A DNA stretch of 64,000 bases from CAWUKT01 sp963923035 (lineage in GTDB: Bacteria; Bacteroidota; Bacteroidia; J057; JADKCL01), in contig CAWUKT010000025.1 in the NCBI GenBank assembly GCA_963923035.1, positions 1 through 64,000 on the forward strand, given 5' to 3'. Both the position numbers and the translations under genes were made by a program. Below, piece after piece: positions 53,223-62,461 of the stretch (its first letter is position 1; every line of letters starts with the position of its first letter). The notes under the pieces are model-generated. The model was not told the DNA's origin. It was given only the letters and a program-made list of their open reading frames with translations, and ran no database searches.

Positions 53223-55328
53223 ATGCAACCTGAACTGCTCAGTCTGGTCCTTCTCCTTCCCGCCCTCGGCTCCTTGCTGATTGGGATTGGAGGATTCGTA
53301 GCGCCTTCCCTGCGGAAGCAGGAAGGACTCATTGGAGCCCTCGGTACCCTCATGGTCCTGGTTCCTTTCGTTTTGGTGGTCATTACTTTCCTGAATTACG
53401 AAGCGCCGATTGAGTTCGGCTTGCTTGGTGGTCCGGATTCCCTCCACTGGATGCAATTGGGGGATTATACCCTCAATTTTACCTATCGCTTTGACGAATT
53501 GTCCCTGATCATGGCCATGGTCGTTACGGGTGTCGGGTCGCTGATCCACATCTATTCAATTGGCTATATGCACGGGGACCGTGGCTATTATAAGTTTTTC
53601 CTCTACCTGAACCTCTTCATCTTCTCGATGTTGAACCTCATCCTGGGCAATAACTTGGTGGTGCTGTTCCTGGGTTGGGAAGGTGTAGGTGCCTGTTCCT
53701 ACTTCCTGATCGGTTTCTGGTACGAGGACATGCAAAAGGCCGCTGCCGCTCAGAAGGCCTTCGTGGCCAACCGTCTGGGTGACTTCGCGATGCTGACCGC
53801 CATGATGATGATTTTCAACATCACGGGCACCCTGACCCTCGGTGGGGAAGGCGGCATCCTCGATCCTGCCAACCTGGCCCTCTTCGAGGGAACCACTGAG
53901 CAATGGCTCGTCCCGCTGCTCCTGTTCCTGGCCGCGACGGGTAAATCAGCCCAGATTCCCCTATACGTCTGGCTACCAGACGCCATGGCCGGTCCAACTC
54001 CAGTTTCCGCCCTGATCCACGCCGCGACGATGGTGACCTCGGGGATTTACCTGATTGCCCGTACCGGCACCATGTTCTCAGGCAATCCCGATCTCGGCAT
54101 TACCGGCGCGCCGGAAATCATGATGATCGTCGGCATTGGAGGGGCCTTGACCGCGTTGTTGGCCGCCTTGATTGCGGTCGGGCAAAATGACATCAAGAAG
54201 GTTCTGGCCTATTCTACGGTCTCCCAGCTGGGCTTTATGTTCATGGCTTTGGGCGCTGGCGCCTTTACCACGGCCATTTTCCACGTGATGACACACGCCT
54301 TCTTCAAGGCCTGTCTCTTCCTTGGTTCCGGATCTGTGATCCACGCCATGGAACATATGCACACGGTCGACGATCCCCAAGACGTCCGTACCATGGGCAA
54401 CCTGAAGAAGTATATGCCCGCGACGCACATTACCTTCTTCATCTCGACCCTCGCCATTGCGGGTATCCCGCTGCTGTCTGGTTTCTTCTCCAAGGACGAA
54501 ATCATGACCATGAACTTCCTCAACGGAGTCAGTGGCGAAGGCGTTTACTTCGGCATTTGGGCCATCGGAATGTTTACCGCCTTCCTGACGGCTTTCTATA
54601 TGACCCGGGTTTACCACCTCACGTTCCGCGGCAAGGAGCGCTTCCCCGATACGAAGCATCCCCACGAAAGCCCGGCGACCATGACCATTCCGCTGTATAT
54701 CCTCGCGGGTCTGGCCATCGTTGGAGGGTATATCGGTATCCCGGCCGTATTCGGACACGGCAAGTACCACTGGCTGAACAAGTTCCTTGGTGGTGGCGGT
54801 GGTCACCATGAGGCCGCTGGCCATGAAGCCGCCGGTCACGGGGCTGAGCACGCTGCGGACCATGCCGCCGGAGGCGCTGAGCACGCGCTGGGCGCCGTCG
54901 ACATGAGCCACATGCACCATGTGGAAGAATATGCTTCCCTCGGACTCGAAATTTTCCTGATTGGATTCTCGATCCTGATCGCCCTGGGTGGGGTGGCCAT
55001 TGCGTGGCGCTTCTATACCAAGCATCAGGTTGAAGGCGACGTCATCCTGCGCAAGCGATTGGGCAAGCTCCACGTAGCCATGGAAAACAAGTTCTACGTG
55101 GATGAAATCTACGAAGCCATTCTCCTGAAGCCCTTCGTTTGGTTGGGCAGCAACTTCATCATGGCCATTGACCGGTACGTGATCGATGGCATTGTCCGGG
55201 GAATCGGAGATTTCATTTTGTTCCTCGGTGATGGCATCAAGACCCTGCAAACCGGTTTGGTAGGTCAGTATGCCTTGCTGCTGGTGATTGGTGTGGTGAG
55301 TATCCTCACCTACCTCTTCGTATTCTGA
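53223..55328 (+). CDS. nuoL: NADH-quinone oxidoreductase subunit L
   Basis: 701 residues, antiporter-like proton-pumping subunit with about 16 helices. Core residues are present: G-W-E-G-V-G-A-C-S-Y helix, and the Lys-bearing helix L-I-H-A-A-T-M-V. A loop at about residues 523-569 is an Ala/Gly/His/Glu-rich insertion (H-H-E-A-A-G-H-E-A-A-G-H pattern), before the long lateral helix. Ends at a perfect palindromic terminator. nuoM and nuoN do not follow, as they would in a standard operon. Confidence 0.95.
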   Translation: MQPELLSLVLLLPALGSLLIGIGGFVAPSLRKQEGLIGALGTLMVLVPFVLVVITFLNYEAPIEFGLLGGPDSLHWMQLGDYTLNFTYRFDELSLIMAMVVTGVGSLIHIYSIGYMHGDRGYYKFFLYLNLFIFSMLNLILGNNLVVLFLGWEGVGACSYFLIGFWYEDMQKAAAAQKAFVANRLGDFAMLTAMMMIFNITGTLTLGGEGGILDPANLALFEGTTEQWLVPLLLFLAATGKSAQIPLYVWLPDAMAGPTPVSALIHAATMVTSGIYLIARTGTMFSGNPDLGITGAPEIMMIVGIGGALTALLAALIAVGQNDIKKVLAYSTVSQLGFMFMALGAGAFTTAIFHVMTHAFFKACLFLGSGSVIHAMEHMHTVDDPQDVRTMGNLKKYMPATHITFFISTLAIAGIPLLSGFFSKDEIMTMNFLNGVSGEGVYFGIWAIGMFTAFLTAFYMTRVYHLTFRGKERFPDTKHPHESPATMTIPLYILAGLAIVGGYIGIPAVFGHGKYHWLNKFLGGGGGHHEAAGHEAAGHGAEHAADHAAGGAEHALGAVDMSHMHHVEEYASLGLEIFLIGFSILIALGGVAIAWRFYTKHQVEGDVILRKRLGKLHVAMENKFYVDEIYEAILLKPFVWLGSNFIMAIDRYVIDGIVRGIGDFILFLGDGIKTLQTGLVGQYALLLVIGVVSILTYLFVF

Positions 55329-55352
55329 TTGAACTCATTTTCAACGATATAC

Positions 55353-55377
55353 AGCCCGGCAATTGCCGGGCTTTTTT
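55353..55377 (+). terminator. Terminator after nuoL
   Basis: Perfect 20-nt palindrome AGCCCGGCAATTGCCGGGCT followed by TTTTT, 25 nt after the nuoL stop. Confidence 0.92.
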
Positions 55378-55495
55378 ATTTGTCTCCCCTCCTTCCCTGC
55401 ATTTCTCTTCCCTCCTCTTTTTGGTGGAAAAAACTTACCCACATTCCCAGCCCCAACCGAGAGCCCGCGCGTTCTCCTTCATCCAATATTTTTTG

Positions 55496-55503
55496 TAGCT
55501 TTG
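55496..55503 (+). promoter_or_regulatory. -7 promoter element of the lpx operon
   Basis: TAGCTTTG, perfect TAnnTTTG match, 23 nt before the lpxD ATG at 55527. It lies beyond the nuoL terminator. A clear -33 TTTG is not present. Confidence 0.6.
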
Positions 55504-55526
55504 CCCGAATATGTGCTTGGAAATGT

Positions 55527-56567
55527 ATGAAGTTAACGGTCGGTGAAATCGCCCAACTCATTGGAGCGGAGGTAGACGGAGACGGTACCCTGCCCATTAC
55601 CGGATTGGCCAAGATTGAAGAAGGTCAGCCCGGTACCATTACTTTTTTCGCAAATCCCAAATACGAGTCCTTTATCTATTCGACTCAGGCCAGCGCCATC
55701 ATCGTGCCGGCGGATTGGGAACCGCGGGAATCGGTTTCTCCCACCCTACTGCGTTCCAAGGACCCCTATTCTGCCTTTACGGCCCTCCTCCAGAAGGCCA
55801 ATGAAATGCTCCAGCAAAAGTCGGGCATTGAATCTCCCAGCTTTATCCACGAAACGGCCAAGGTCGGCAAAGATGTCTACATCGGCGCCTTTGCGTATAT
55901 CGGAGCCGGAGCGGTGGTCGGAGATGGCGCAAAAATTTATCCCCAAACCTACGTCGGCGACTATGCGCGGGTAGGTACCAACAGTACCCTCTACGCCAAT
56001 GTCGCTTTGTACCATGCCTGCCAGGTCGGTGCCAATTGTATTGTGCATTCCGGGGCGGTCATTGGGAGCGATGGATTTGGATTCGCGCCGCAGGGAGATG
56101 GGAGTATGAAAAAAATCCCCCAGACTGGAATCGTGCGGGTGGAAGACAATGTAGAAATCGGCGCAGGAACTGTGATTGACCGGGCTACTTTGGGAGAAAC
56201 GGTCATTCGGGAGGGGGTAAAATTGGACAACCTCATCCAGATCGCCCACAATGTAGAAATTGGCGCCCATACCGTCATTGCTGCCCAAACCGGAGTTTCG
56301 GGGAGTACGAAGCTGGGGAAAAATTGTATGGTCGGAGGCCAGGTCGGCATTGTCGGCCATCTTCAATTGGCGGACCGCACCCAAATCGGAGCTCAAAGTG
56401 GCTTGTCCAAGTCGGTCAAAGAACCCGGCAAGGCATTCCGTGGGAGCCCCGCGCAGGATTACCGCCAACAACTGCGGTCAGAAGCGGTTTTCCGCAACCT
56501 CGATGCCCTGGCCCGGAAGGTCCATGAGCTCGAAAAACAATTGAAACAACTGCAACAAGAAAGCTAA
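55527..56567 (+). CDS. lpxD: UDP-3-O-(3-hydroxyacyl)glucosamine N-acyltransferase
   Basis: 346 residues, third step of lipid A synthesis. The start at ATG 55527 (M-K-L-T-V-G-E-I-A-Q-L-I-G) matches the family; the frame continues upstream through the nuoL terminator, which is not coding. A UDP-binding N-domain, then hexapeptide left-handed beta-helix (G-K-D-V-Y-I-G, V-E-I-G-A, etc.), catalytic His241 in I-A-H-N-V-E-I-G, and a C-terminal coiled helix (L-E-K-Q-L-K-Q-L-Q-Q). Followed at 14 nt by lpxC/fabZ. Confidence 0.96.
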   Translation: MKLTVGEIAQLIGAEVDGDGTLPITGLAKIEEGQPGTITFFANPKYESFIYSTQASAIIVPADWEPRESVSPTLLRSKDPYSAFTALLQKANEMLQQKSGIESPSFIHETAKVGKDVYIGAFAYIGAGAVVGDGAKIYPQTYVGDYARVGTNSTLYANVALYHACQVGANCIVHSGAVIGSDGFGFAPQGDGSMKKIPQTGIVRVEDNVEIGAGTVIDRATLGETVIREGVKLDNLIQIAHNVEIGAHTVIAAQTGVSGSTKLGKNCMVGGQVGIVGHLQLADRTQIGAQSGLSKSVKEPGKAFRGSPAQDYRQQLRSEAVFRNLDALARKVHELEKQLKQLQQES

Positions 56568-56581
56568 GCAGATACGATTTA

Positions 56582-57973
56582 ATGTACGAGAAGCAACATA
56601 CCATTCAGGAGCCGGTCTCCATTACCGGGGTAGGACTCCATACCGGGGTTGAAGTCACCATGACCTTCCACCCTGCTCCCGAAAACCATGGCTTTGTCTT
56701 TCGCCGGATTGACCTGGAGGGAAGCCCCACGGTCAAGGCGGATGTCGACAATGTAGTCGACACGGCCCGGGGAACGACCATTGCCGTGGGCAAAGCCAAA
56801 GTGCATACCGTCGAGCATACGCTGGCGGCCCTCGCTGGCCTCCAAATCGACAACTGCCTCATCGATCTGAACGGTCCCGAACCGCCCGTCATGGACGGCT
56901 CCTCGATGGAGTTCATCCGCGTGCTGCGCCAGGTCGGCCTGGTCGAGCAAGATGCCGACCGGGAATTCTACGTGGTCGACCAGCCGATCCACTACTACGA
57001 GAACGAGCGTTCCGTGGACCTCGCTGCCATGCCCCTGGACGATTTCCGGGTCACGGTCATGATCGACTACAATTCTCCTGTGCTGGGCAGCCAGCACGCC
57101 ACGCTGATCAACATCGATCAATTTGCGCAGGAATTCGCGGACAGCCGGACCTTCTGCTTCCTGCACGAGCTCGAACCGCTCGTCGAAGCGGGTCTGATCA
57201 AGGGCGGCGACCTGAACAATGCCATTGTCGTGGTCGACAAGGAAGTCAGCCAGGAAGAACTGGACCGCTTGTCCGGCTTGTTCCAGCAGCCTGAAATCAA
57301 GGTCGCCGACGAAGGTATCCTGAACAACCTTGAATTGCGTCACAGCAACGAGCCGGCCCGGCACAAGTTGCTCGATCTGATTGGTGACCTCGCATTGATT
57401 GGCGGCCCGGTGAAAGGCCAGATTCTTGCGGCCCGTCCCGGCCACAAGGCCAATGTCGAGTTCGCGAAGAAGATCAAGTCGGCGGTCAAACAGAGCAAGC
57501 TCAAGAAGAAATACCAGGGCAAGGAAACGGAAGGCGTGGTATTTGACATCAATGCCATCCAGAAAATTCTTCCCCACCGCTATCCCTTCCTGATGATCGA
57601 CAAGATCACCGAGTTTTCGGAGACGGAGATTGTTGGGATCAAGAATGTCACGATGAATGAGCCTTATTTCCAAGGCCATTTCCCTGGCAACCCCGTCATG
57701 CCGGGCGTCCTCCAGATTGAGGCCATGGCCCAGGTAGGCGGTATTTTGTTGTTGAACAAAGTGGAAAATCCCGAAGATGTTTGGGTATATTTCCTTGCGA
57801 TAAACAATGCCCGATTCAAGAAGATGGTTATTCCGGGCGATATCATTGAATTCCGGCTCAAAATGGAAAGCCTGAAGCGCCGGATTTGTAAGATGAAAGG
57901 TAAAGGATATGTCAATGGAAAGGTCGTGTGTGAAGCCGACCTGATCGCGGGCCTGGTCGACAAAGACCAATGA
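56582..57973 (+). CDS. lpxC/fabZ: Fused LpxC deacetylase / FabZ dehydratase
   Basis: 463 residues. Residues 1-305 are LpxC, the zinc deacetylase that commits lipid A synthesis: His79 (H-T-V-E-H-T), His261 and Asp265 (H-K-L-L-D), catalytic His288. Residues about 320-463 are FabZ, 3-hydroxyacyl-ACP dehydratase: L-P-H-R-Y-P-F-L-M-I-D, catalytic His366 in G-H-F-P-G-N-P, Glu380 in I-E-A-M-A-Q. A Lys-rich linker joins them. This fusion is known from Bacteroidota. It couples fatty-acid elongation with lipid A synthesis. Confidence 0.97.
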   Translation: MYEKQHTIQEPVSITGVGLHTGVEVTMTFHPAPENHGFVFRRIDLEGSPTVKADVDNVVDTARGTTIAVGKAKVHTVEHTLAALAGLQIDNCLIDLNGPEPPVMDGSSMEFIRVLRQVGLVEQDADREFYVVDQPIHYYENERSVDLAAMPLDDFRVTVMIDYNSPVLGSQHATLINIDQFAQEFADSRTFCFLHELEPLVEAGLIKGGDLNNAIVVVDKEVSQEELDRLSGLFQQPEIKVADEGILNNLELRHSNEPARHKLLDLIGDLALIGGPVKGQILAARPGHKANVEFAKKIKSAVKQSKLKKKYQGKETEGVVFDINAIQKILPHRYPFLMIDKITEFSETEIVGIKNVTMNEPYFQGHFPGNPVMPGVLQIEAMAQVGGILLLNKVENPEDVWVYFLAINNARFKKMVIPGDIIEFRLKMESLKRRICKMKGKGYVNGKVVCEADLIAGLVDKDQ

Positions 57974-58032
57974 GAACGAATGATTGCTACCCTGGTGGCC
58001 GGGAGGGCCGCCTGATTTTTAGCCCGTGACCT

Positions 58033-58040
58033 TATATTTG
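58033..58040 (+). promoter_or_regulatory. -7 promoter element before lpxA
   Basis: TATATTTG, perfect TAnnTTTG match, 41 nt before the lpxA ATG. It suggests lpxA can be transcribed separately from lpxD-lpxC/fabZ. Confidence 0.55.
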
Positions 58041-58081
58041 TTAGCGTTTAATCAGTCACAAGAGTGAGAATTGATACCGAG

Positions 58082-58876
58082 ATGTTAAAACAACCTCTAG
58101 CCTCCATACACAGCGATGCGCAGATTGCTGACGGGGTGCAAATCGATCCATTTGCCGTGATTTCCGGTGACGTCGTCATCGAAGAAGGCACATGGATTGG
58201 ATCCCATGCGGTCATACAGGACGGAGCGCGGATTGGAAAGAATTGTAAAATCTTTCCGGGAGCGATCATTTCGACGATTCCCCAGGACCTCAAGTTCCAG
58301 GGAGAGTATTCGCTTTGTGAAATTGGGGATGGGACGACGGTCCGTGAATACGCAACGATCAACCGCGGAACTTCCTGGGCCGGAGCTACCCGGATCGGAA
58401 AGAATGCGCTGATCATGGCCTATGTCCACATCGCCCACGATTGCATGATTGGCAACAATGTCATCCTGACGAATGCCTGCAACCTGGCCGGCCACGTCGT
58501 CATGGAAGATTTCGCCCGCCTCGGCGGGATGTGCGGGGTTCACCAATTCGTCCGAATTGGTCGCCACGCGATGGTCCAGGGCCACTGTTCGGTCCTGAAG
58601 GACGTGCCTCCGTTCGCCCTTGCGGGCCGCAAGCCGCTCCGCTACACGGGCGTCAACTCGGTGGGTCTCCGCCGGGCTGGGTTCCAAAACCAGGAGATCA
58701 CCACGATCCAGGACATTTACCGCCACCTCTACGCGACCGGCAACAATTCCAATGGCCTGAAGCGCATCGAGGACGAGATCAACGACAGCCCCTTCCGCGA
58801 GGAAATCCTCGAATTTGTCCGCTCGTCCGAGCGGGGCATCATCCGGGGCTACGGAACGCCCGACGAAGAATCCTGA
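58082..58876 (+). CDS. lpxA: UDP-N-acetylglucosamine acyltransferase
   Basis: 264 residues from ATG 58082; a GTG at 58064 is in frame but adds six residues not expected. First committed acylation of lipid A. Left-handed beta-helix of hexapeptide repeats with the catalytic His119 in H-I-A-H-D-C-M-I-G-N-N (His125 in E. coli) and a C-terminal helical domain (I-Q-D-I-Y-R-H-L-Y). All family residues are intact. The ABC ATPase gene starts 7 nt later. Confidence 0.96.
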   Translation: MLKQPLASIHSDAQIADGVQIDPFAVISGDVVIEEGTWIGSHAVIQDGARIGKNCKIFPGAIISTIPQDLKFQGEYSLCEIGDGTTVREYATINRGTSWAGATRIGKNALIMAYVHIAHDCMIGNNVILTNACNLAGHVVMEDFARLGGMCGVHQFVRIGRHAMVQGHCSVLKDVPPFALAGRKPLRYTGVNSVGLRRAGFQNQEITTIQDIYRHLYATGNNSNGLKRIEDEINDSPFREEILEFVRSSERGIIRGYGTPDEES

Positions 58877-58883
58877 ATTTGCT

Positions 58884-59489
58884 ATGGTTCGATTGGAGGG
58901 CGAACATATCGGAAAGCGGTTTCACCGCCAATGGATCTTCCGAAAGGTCAACCTGTCCCTCCAATCGGGTGACCGCCTCCTGCTGACCGGCTCCAATGGA
59001 TCAGGGAAATCAACCCTGCTGCGCATCCTCGCCGGCCAATTGACGCCCACCGAAGGAAAAATCCGCCTTTTACTGCACGATAAACCGGTTGATCCGGAGC
59101 TGTGGTACCGCTACCTCAGCTGGTCCGGTCCCTACATGGACCTATACCCTGAGCTCACCCTCTACGAAGCCATCCGGCTCCACCAGCGCTTTCGCCCTGG
59201 TTATATTGGAGCGGACGACATCATTTCCCACCTCCAACTTACCCCCCACCGCGACAAAGAACTCCGCAATTTTTCTTCAGGCATGCTGCACCGGGTGAAA
59301 GTCGGATTGGCTTTGTTCTCGAAAAGCCAAATTCTGATCCTGGATGAGGCCACGACGAATATGGACCGGAAGAACAGTGAACTGATCTGGAAGTTGACGC
59401 AGGAATTTCAGCAGGGCCGCCTGCTGATCTGGGCCAGCAACCGGGAGGACGAATTCGATTGGTTCGAAATGGCACTCGATTTAGGTTAG
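58884..59489 (+). CDS. ABC transporter ATP-binding subunit
   Basis: 201 residues, short single ATPase. Walker A G-S-N-G-S-G-K-S-T, Walker B I-L-I-L-D-E-A, and a variant signature N-F-S-S-G-M-L-H-R-V in place of L-S-G-G-Q. The size and short signature helix resemble CcmA/exporter-type subunits. No permease is adjacent, and the following small membrane protein is not a recognised one. A role with lipid A is suggested by position only. Start ATG 58884. Confidence 0.88.
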   Translation: MVRLEGEHIGKRFHRQWIFRKVNLSLQSGDRLLLTGSNGSGKSTLLRILAGQLTPTEGKIRLLLHDKPVDPELWYRYLSWSGPYMDLYPELTLYEAIRLHQRFRPGYIGADDIISHLQLTPHRDKELRNFSSGMLHRVKVGLALFSKSQILILDEATTNMDRKNSELIWKLTQEFQQGRLLIWASNREDEFDWFEMALDLG

Positions 59490-59494
59490 ATTTG
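59487..59494 (+). promoter_or_regulatory. -7 promoter element 4 nt from a start codon
   Basis: TAGATTTG, perfect TAnnTTTG match, ending 4 nt before the ATG at 59499. Part of it overlaps the end of the ABC gene. Implies a leaderless transcript. Confidence 0.55.
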
Positions 59495-59498
59495 TACT

Positions 59499-59873
59499 AT
59501 GGAAGATGAAAAACCGGTACGGTTGACTTCCCGGTTCCAGCGTCGCGCCTACGCATTGCTGATCCTGGCCATCTTGTTGATCCCCTTCGGATTGGTCACC
59601 GCCTACCAACGGGCCATCGCCGTGCGGGACCACCAACTGATTTCTATGGGCGAAGCGCCCGGTCCCGATGAAGGATTTGAAATCCTGATCCTCTATTTGT
59701 ACCTGCCTTTTGTCTTCATCACCACCCTCTGGCTGGCCTATATGTTTTTTTCCCGCCACCAATGGAAACGCAGCGAGTTTGGATGGCAAGCCGCAGTTGT
59801 TGTCATTCTGGGAGTATTGCCTTCCATCGGAGTGAACTTTTTCTTCGTCAATATCTGGCCTACCCTTCCTTAG
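59499..59873 (+). CDS. Small three-helix membrane protein
   Basis: 124 residues. Basic N-terminus (R-L-T-S-R-F-Q-R-R-A-Y), then helix 1 (A-L-L-I-L-A-I-L-L-I-P-F), helix 2 (L-I-L-Y-L-Y-L-P-F-V-F-I) and helix 3 (A-A-V-V-V-I-L-G-V-L-P-S-I). Short polar loop with G-P-D-E-G between 1 and 2. Not recognised. Located right after the ABC ATPase but preceded by its own -7 element. Confidence 0.7.
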   Translation: MEDEKPVRLTSRFQRRAYALLILAILLIPFGLVTAYQRAIAVRDHQLISMGEAPGPDEGFEILILYLYLPFVFITTLWLAYMFFSRHQWKRSEFGWQAAVVVILGVLPSIGVNFFFVNIWPTLP

Positions 59874-59990
59874 CCGAAATAAAAAGGTTTTACCGTTCAG
59901 GAGATGATTTGAGCAGTTGGGAAACAAATGCTGATAGTTGGCAAATGGAATTTTTATATTCTGATTCCATCAAAAAAATCTATTTCCTAT

Positions 59991-62312
59991 ATGTTTAACA
60001 AATACCTGCTAACCCTATTACTCATCCCCTTGCTCTATTTACCCTCCAATGCTTCCCACCTCATGGGAAACGATTTACGGATCGTATGTGTAAATAACTG
60101 TACCACCCGTGTTGAATTGCGCTTGTACCGCGATTGTACGGGTTCGAACTTTATTTCACCTACCCCCGTCCAATTTACCCCTACCAGCGGTTGCGGGCAG
60201 CCGATATCCCTAACCGGATGGTCGGTCCAGCTCACCACCGAAGTCACCCCGATTTGCCCCACGGTTCCCACCAATTGTACCACTCCCGGAGCGACCTTCA
60301 ATGGGGTCCAGGAATTCTATTGGGAACGGGAATATGACATGTGTAACCTGGTCGGCTGTACCTATGACATTTCGTATTCGACGTGTTGTCGGAACACCAT
60401 CATCACTTCCGGAGCGGCCAACAACAGCATCTACTTCGAGAATTCCTATACCGTTGGGGCGACCTGCAACAACTCACCGGAGTTCCTGAACACGCCGTTG
60501 TTCTATGCGTGTGCCGGCCAATTGGCGGCCATCAACATGGGTGCATTCGATGCCGACGGCGATTCCTTGACCTATGCCTTGGCTTCCTGCTACAACAACA
60601 ACAGTACCAGCCCGGTGACTTATGCCGCCGGTTATTCCCCCACTGCTCCCTTCGGTCCCTCTTGGAACGTCACTTTGCATCCGACCACAGGTGTCATGAC
60701 CATGGATCCCCAACCGGGCAATATCATGGTAGGCGTAGTATGCGTGGAAACGAATGAATACCGCAATGGCCAGTTGATCGGTACCAGTGTCCGGGACATC
60801 CAGGTATCCACGATCGCCTGTCCGTCGCAGAATGTGCCGATTGTGAGCGCGCCTTACAACCTCTCCCCCGGCGGTACGGTCGTCAACAACAATACCGTGA
60901 GCTTCTGCTCCGGATCGAATGTCTGCTTTGACATCAACATTGTCGAGCCGGACTCCGCCATGGGCCAATCTGCGACCATCTGGTGGGACCAGAGCTGGGC
61001 CGGTGCGACCTTCACTGAAGTCGGCAACCCCAGCAATACGGACACGCTGAGCGGAACCTATATCAATGGCCGCTTCTGCCTGCCCAATCCCGCCCCCGGC
61101 AATTATGCCGTGGTCTTCTCCCTCCGCGACAACAGCTGTCCGGTCTTTTCCTACGTGGATTTTGTTTACAATATCCAGATCACGGCTACGGCCAGCAACT
61201 TTGTGACGGCTTCCTCCACCACAATTGATACCTGTGGTTCGGATACGGTGACCTTGGATGCTTCGGCTCTGTCCGGCACCTACGCCTGGTCCAACGGCAT
61301 GACGACGCCTTCCATCGATGTCTATCAACCCGGTACGTATACCGTTACGGTTACGAGTGGAACTGGATGCGGGGGCGTAGATTCCGTGGAAGTGTTGCCC
61401 ACCGCCATTCCCCAAATCACGGGTCAGGTCAGCACGCCTTCACCGGGACTCCTTGCATTCTCTCCGGTTTACCTCGTCTGGCACGATCCGAGCACCCAGA
61501 GCTTGTTCGCCCTCGATACGGTTACCACCGATGCCAACGGTAACTATGCGTTCTGTAAGTTCCCCGAAGATACCCTCTACGTAAAGGCCGCTCCTCAATT
61601 GCCGACCTATCCCAACTTCCTGCCCACATATTCCGATACGGCGGTGTTCTGGAACAATGCGGAAGCCTGGTTGAAAGGCGGGGCTCCCCATGTCGTCGAC
61701 TTTGAAGTGCGCTCCGGAACGAATCCGGGCGGTCCTGGCTTCATTGGCGGGTTGATCTCGCAGGGAGCCAACAAAACCTCCGGCGTCGGCGATCCCGTGC
61801 CGGATGTGACGGTGTTCATCCGCGAGCAAAGCTCGGGTGACTATTATGGCTATACCACCACGGACAACGATGGCTATTTCTCCTTCAGCAATTTGCCGCT
61901 GGGGCAGTATGAAATCGCGGTCGATGATCCCGGGGTCGACGAGGACAACGTCCCCAGTTTGAACCTGACGAGCCAGGCGCCTTCGGTAGACAGCCTGGAC
62001 TTCCGTCTCCATTCCACCTATCTGGAACTGTTCGTTCCGACGTCGGTGATCAGTGCTGCGGGGGTAGTCGCGGTGCAGATCATGCCCAACCCATCCAACG
62101 AATCTGCTTATATGCTCCTGGAACTGCCGGCTGAGATGCCGGTATCGGTAGAGATCTGGGACGTACAAGGCAAGCAGTTGGAGCAAGTCCTTCGGGAAAC
62201 GGTGGGTACCGGTCGTCATCTGTACGCCCTGCCTGAATTGGGTGCAGGCATCTATTTCGTGAAGGCGAATGTGGGCGGAGAAATGATTGTTCGGCGCATG
62301 GTGCGCAAGTAA
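59991..62312 (+). CDS. Large T9SS surface protein, tandem copy 1
   Basis: 773 residues from ATG 59991, which begins the signal peptide (M-F-N-K-Y-L-L-T-L-L...S-N-A-S-H-L-M-G); the upstream frame lacks it. The N-terminal ~300 residues, Cys-rich (Y-R-D-C-T-G, S-T-C-C-R-N), are a module common in Bacteroidota adhesin-like proteins and include N-E-Y-R-N-G-Q-L-I-G. PKD/SprB-like pieces follow (Y-A-W-S-N-G-M-T-T), then a carboxypeptidase-regulatory/SdrD-B-like domain (D-N-D-G-Y-F-S-F-S-N-L-P-L-G-Q-Y). Sorting domain M-P-N-P-S-N-E closes it. A terminator and a paralogue follow. Confidence 0.87.
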   Translation: MFNKYLLTLLLIPLLYLPSNASHLMGNDLRIVCVNNCTTRVELRLYRDCTGSNFISPTPVQFTPTSGCGQPISLTGWSVQLTTEVTPICPTVPTNCTTPGATFNGVQEFYWEREYDMCNLVGCTYDISYSTCCRNTIITSGAANNSIYFENSYTVGATCNNSPEFLNTPLFYACAGQLAAINMGAFDADGDSLTYALASCYNNNSTSPVTYAAGYSPTAPFGPSWNVTLHPTTGVMTMDPQPGNIMVGVVCVETNEYRNGQLIGTSVRDIQVSTIACPSQNVPIVSAPYNLSPGGTVVNNNTVSFCSGSNVCFDINIVEPDSAMGQSATIWWDQSWAGATFTEVGNPSNTDTLSGTYINGRFCLPNPAPGNYAVVFSLRDNSCPVFSYVDFVYNIQITATASNFVTASSTTIDTCGSDTVTLDASALSGTYAWSNGMTTPSIDVYQPGTYTVTVTSGTGCGGVDSVEVLPTAIPQITGQVSTPSPGLLAFSPVYLVWHDPSTQSLFALDTVTTDANGNYAFCKFPEDTLYVKAAPQLPTYPNFLPTYSDTAVFWNNAEAWLKGGAPHVVDFEVRSGTNPGGPGFIGGLISQGANKTSGVGDPVPDVTVFIREQSSGDYYGYTTTDNDGYFSFSNLPLGQYEIAVDDPGVDEDNVPSLNLTSQAPSVDSLDFRLHSTYLELFVPTSVISAAGVVAVQIMPNPSNESAYMLLELPAEMPVSVEIWDVQGKQLEQVLRETVGTGRHLYALPELGAGIYFVKANVGGEMIVRRMVRK

Positions 62313-62341
62313 AAAAGATTGAATAACAGCAGGTATTTAAT

Positions 62342-62376
62342 GGTGGGGCCGCCGGAGGGCGGTCTCACCTTTTTTT
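62342..62376 (+). terminator. Terminator between the tandem surface-protein genes
   Basis: 12-bp stem (GGTGGGGCCGCC / GGCGGTCTCACC with G-T pairs), GGAG loop, then seven T. 29 nt after the first gene. Confidence 0.88.
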
Positions 62377-62461
62377 ATGGGTACAGTTGGCGGGAAAAAA
62401 TGAACGGTTCACTCCTTTTCCAACACTTAGGCTTCCATTCCCATGCTAAATTGACCTTACC

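Noticed and set aside
55329..55526. 66-codon N-terminal extension of lpxD
   Set aside because: It runs through the perfect nuoL terminator and pyrimidine-rich DNA; the family N-terminus begins at 55527 with its own -7 element.
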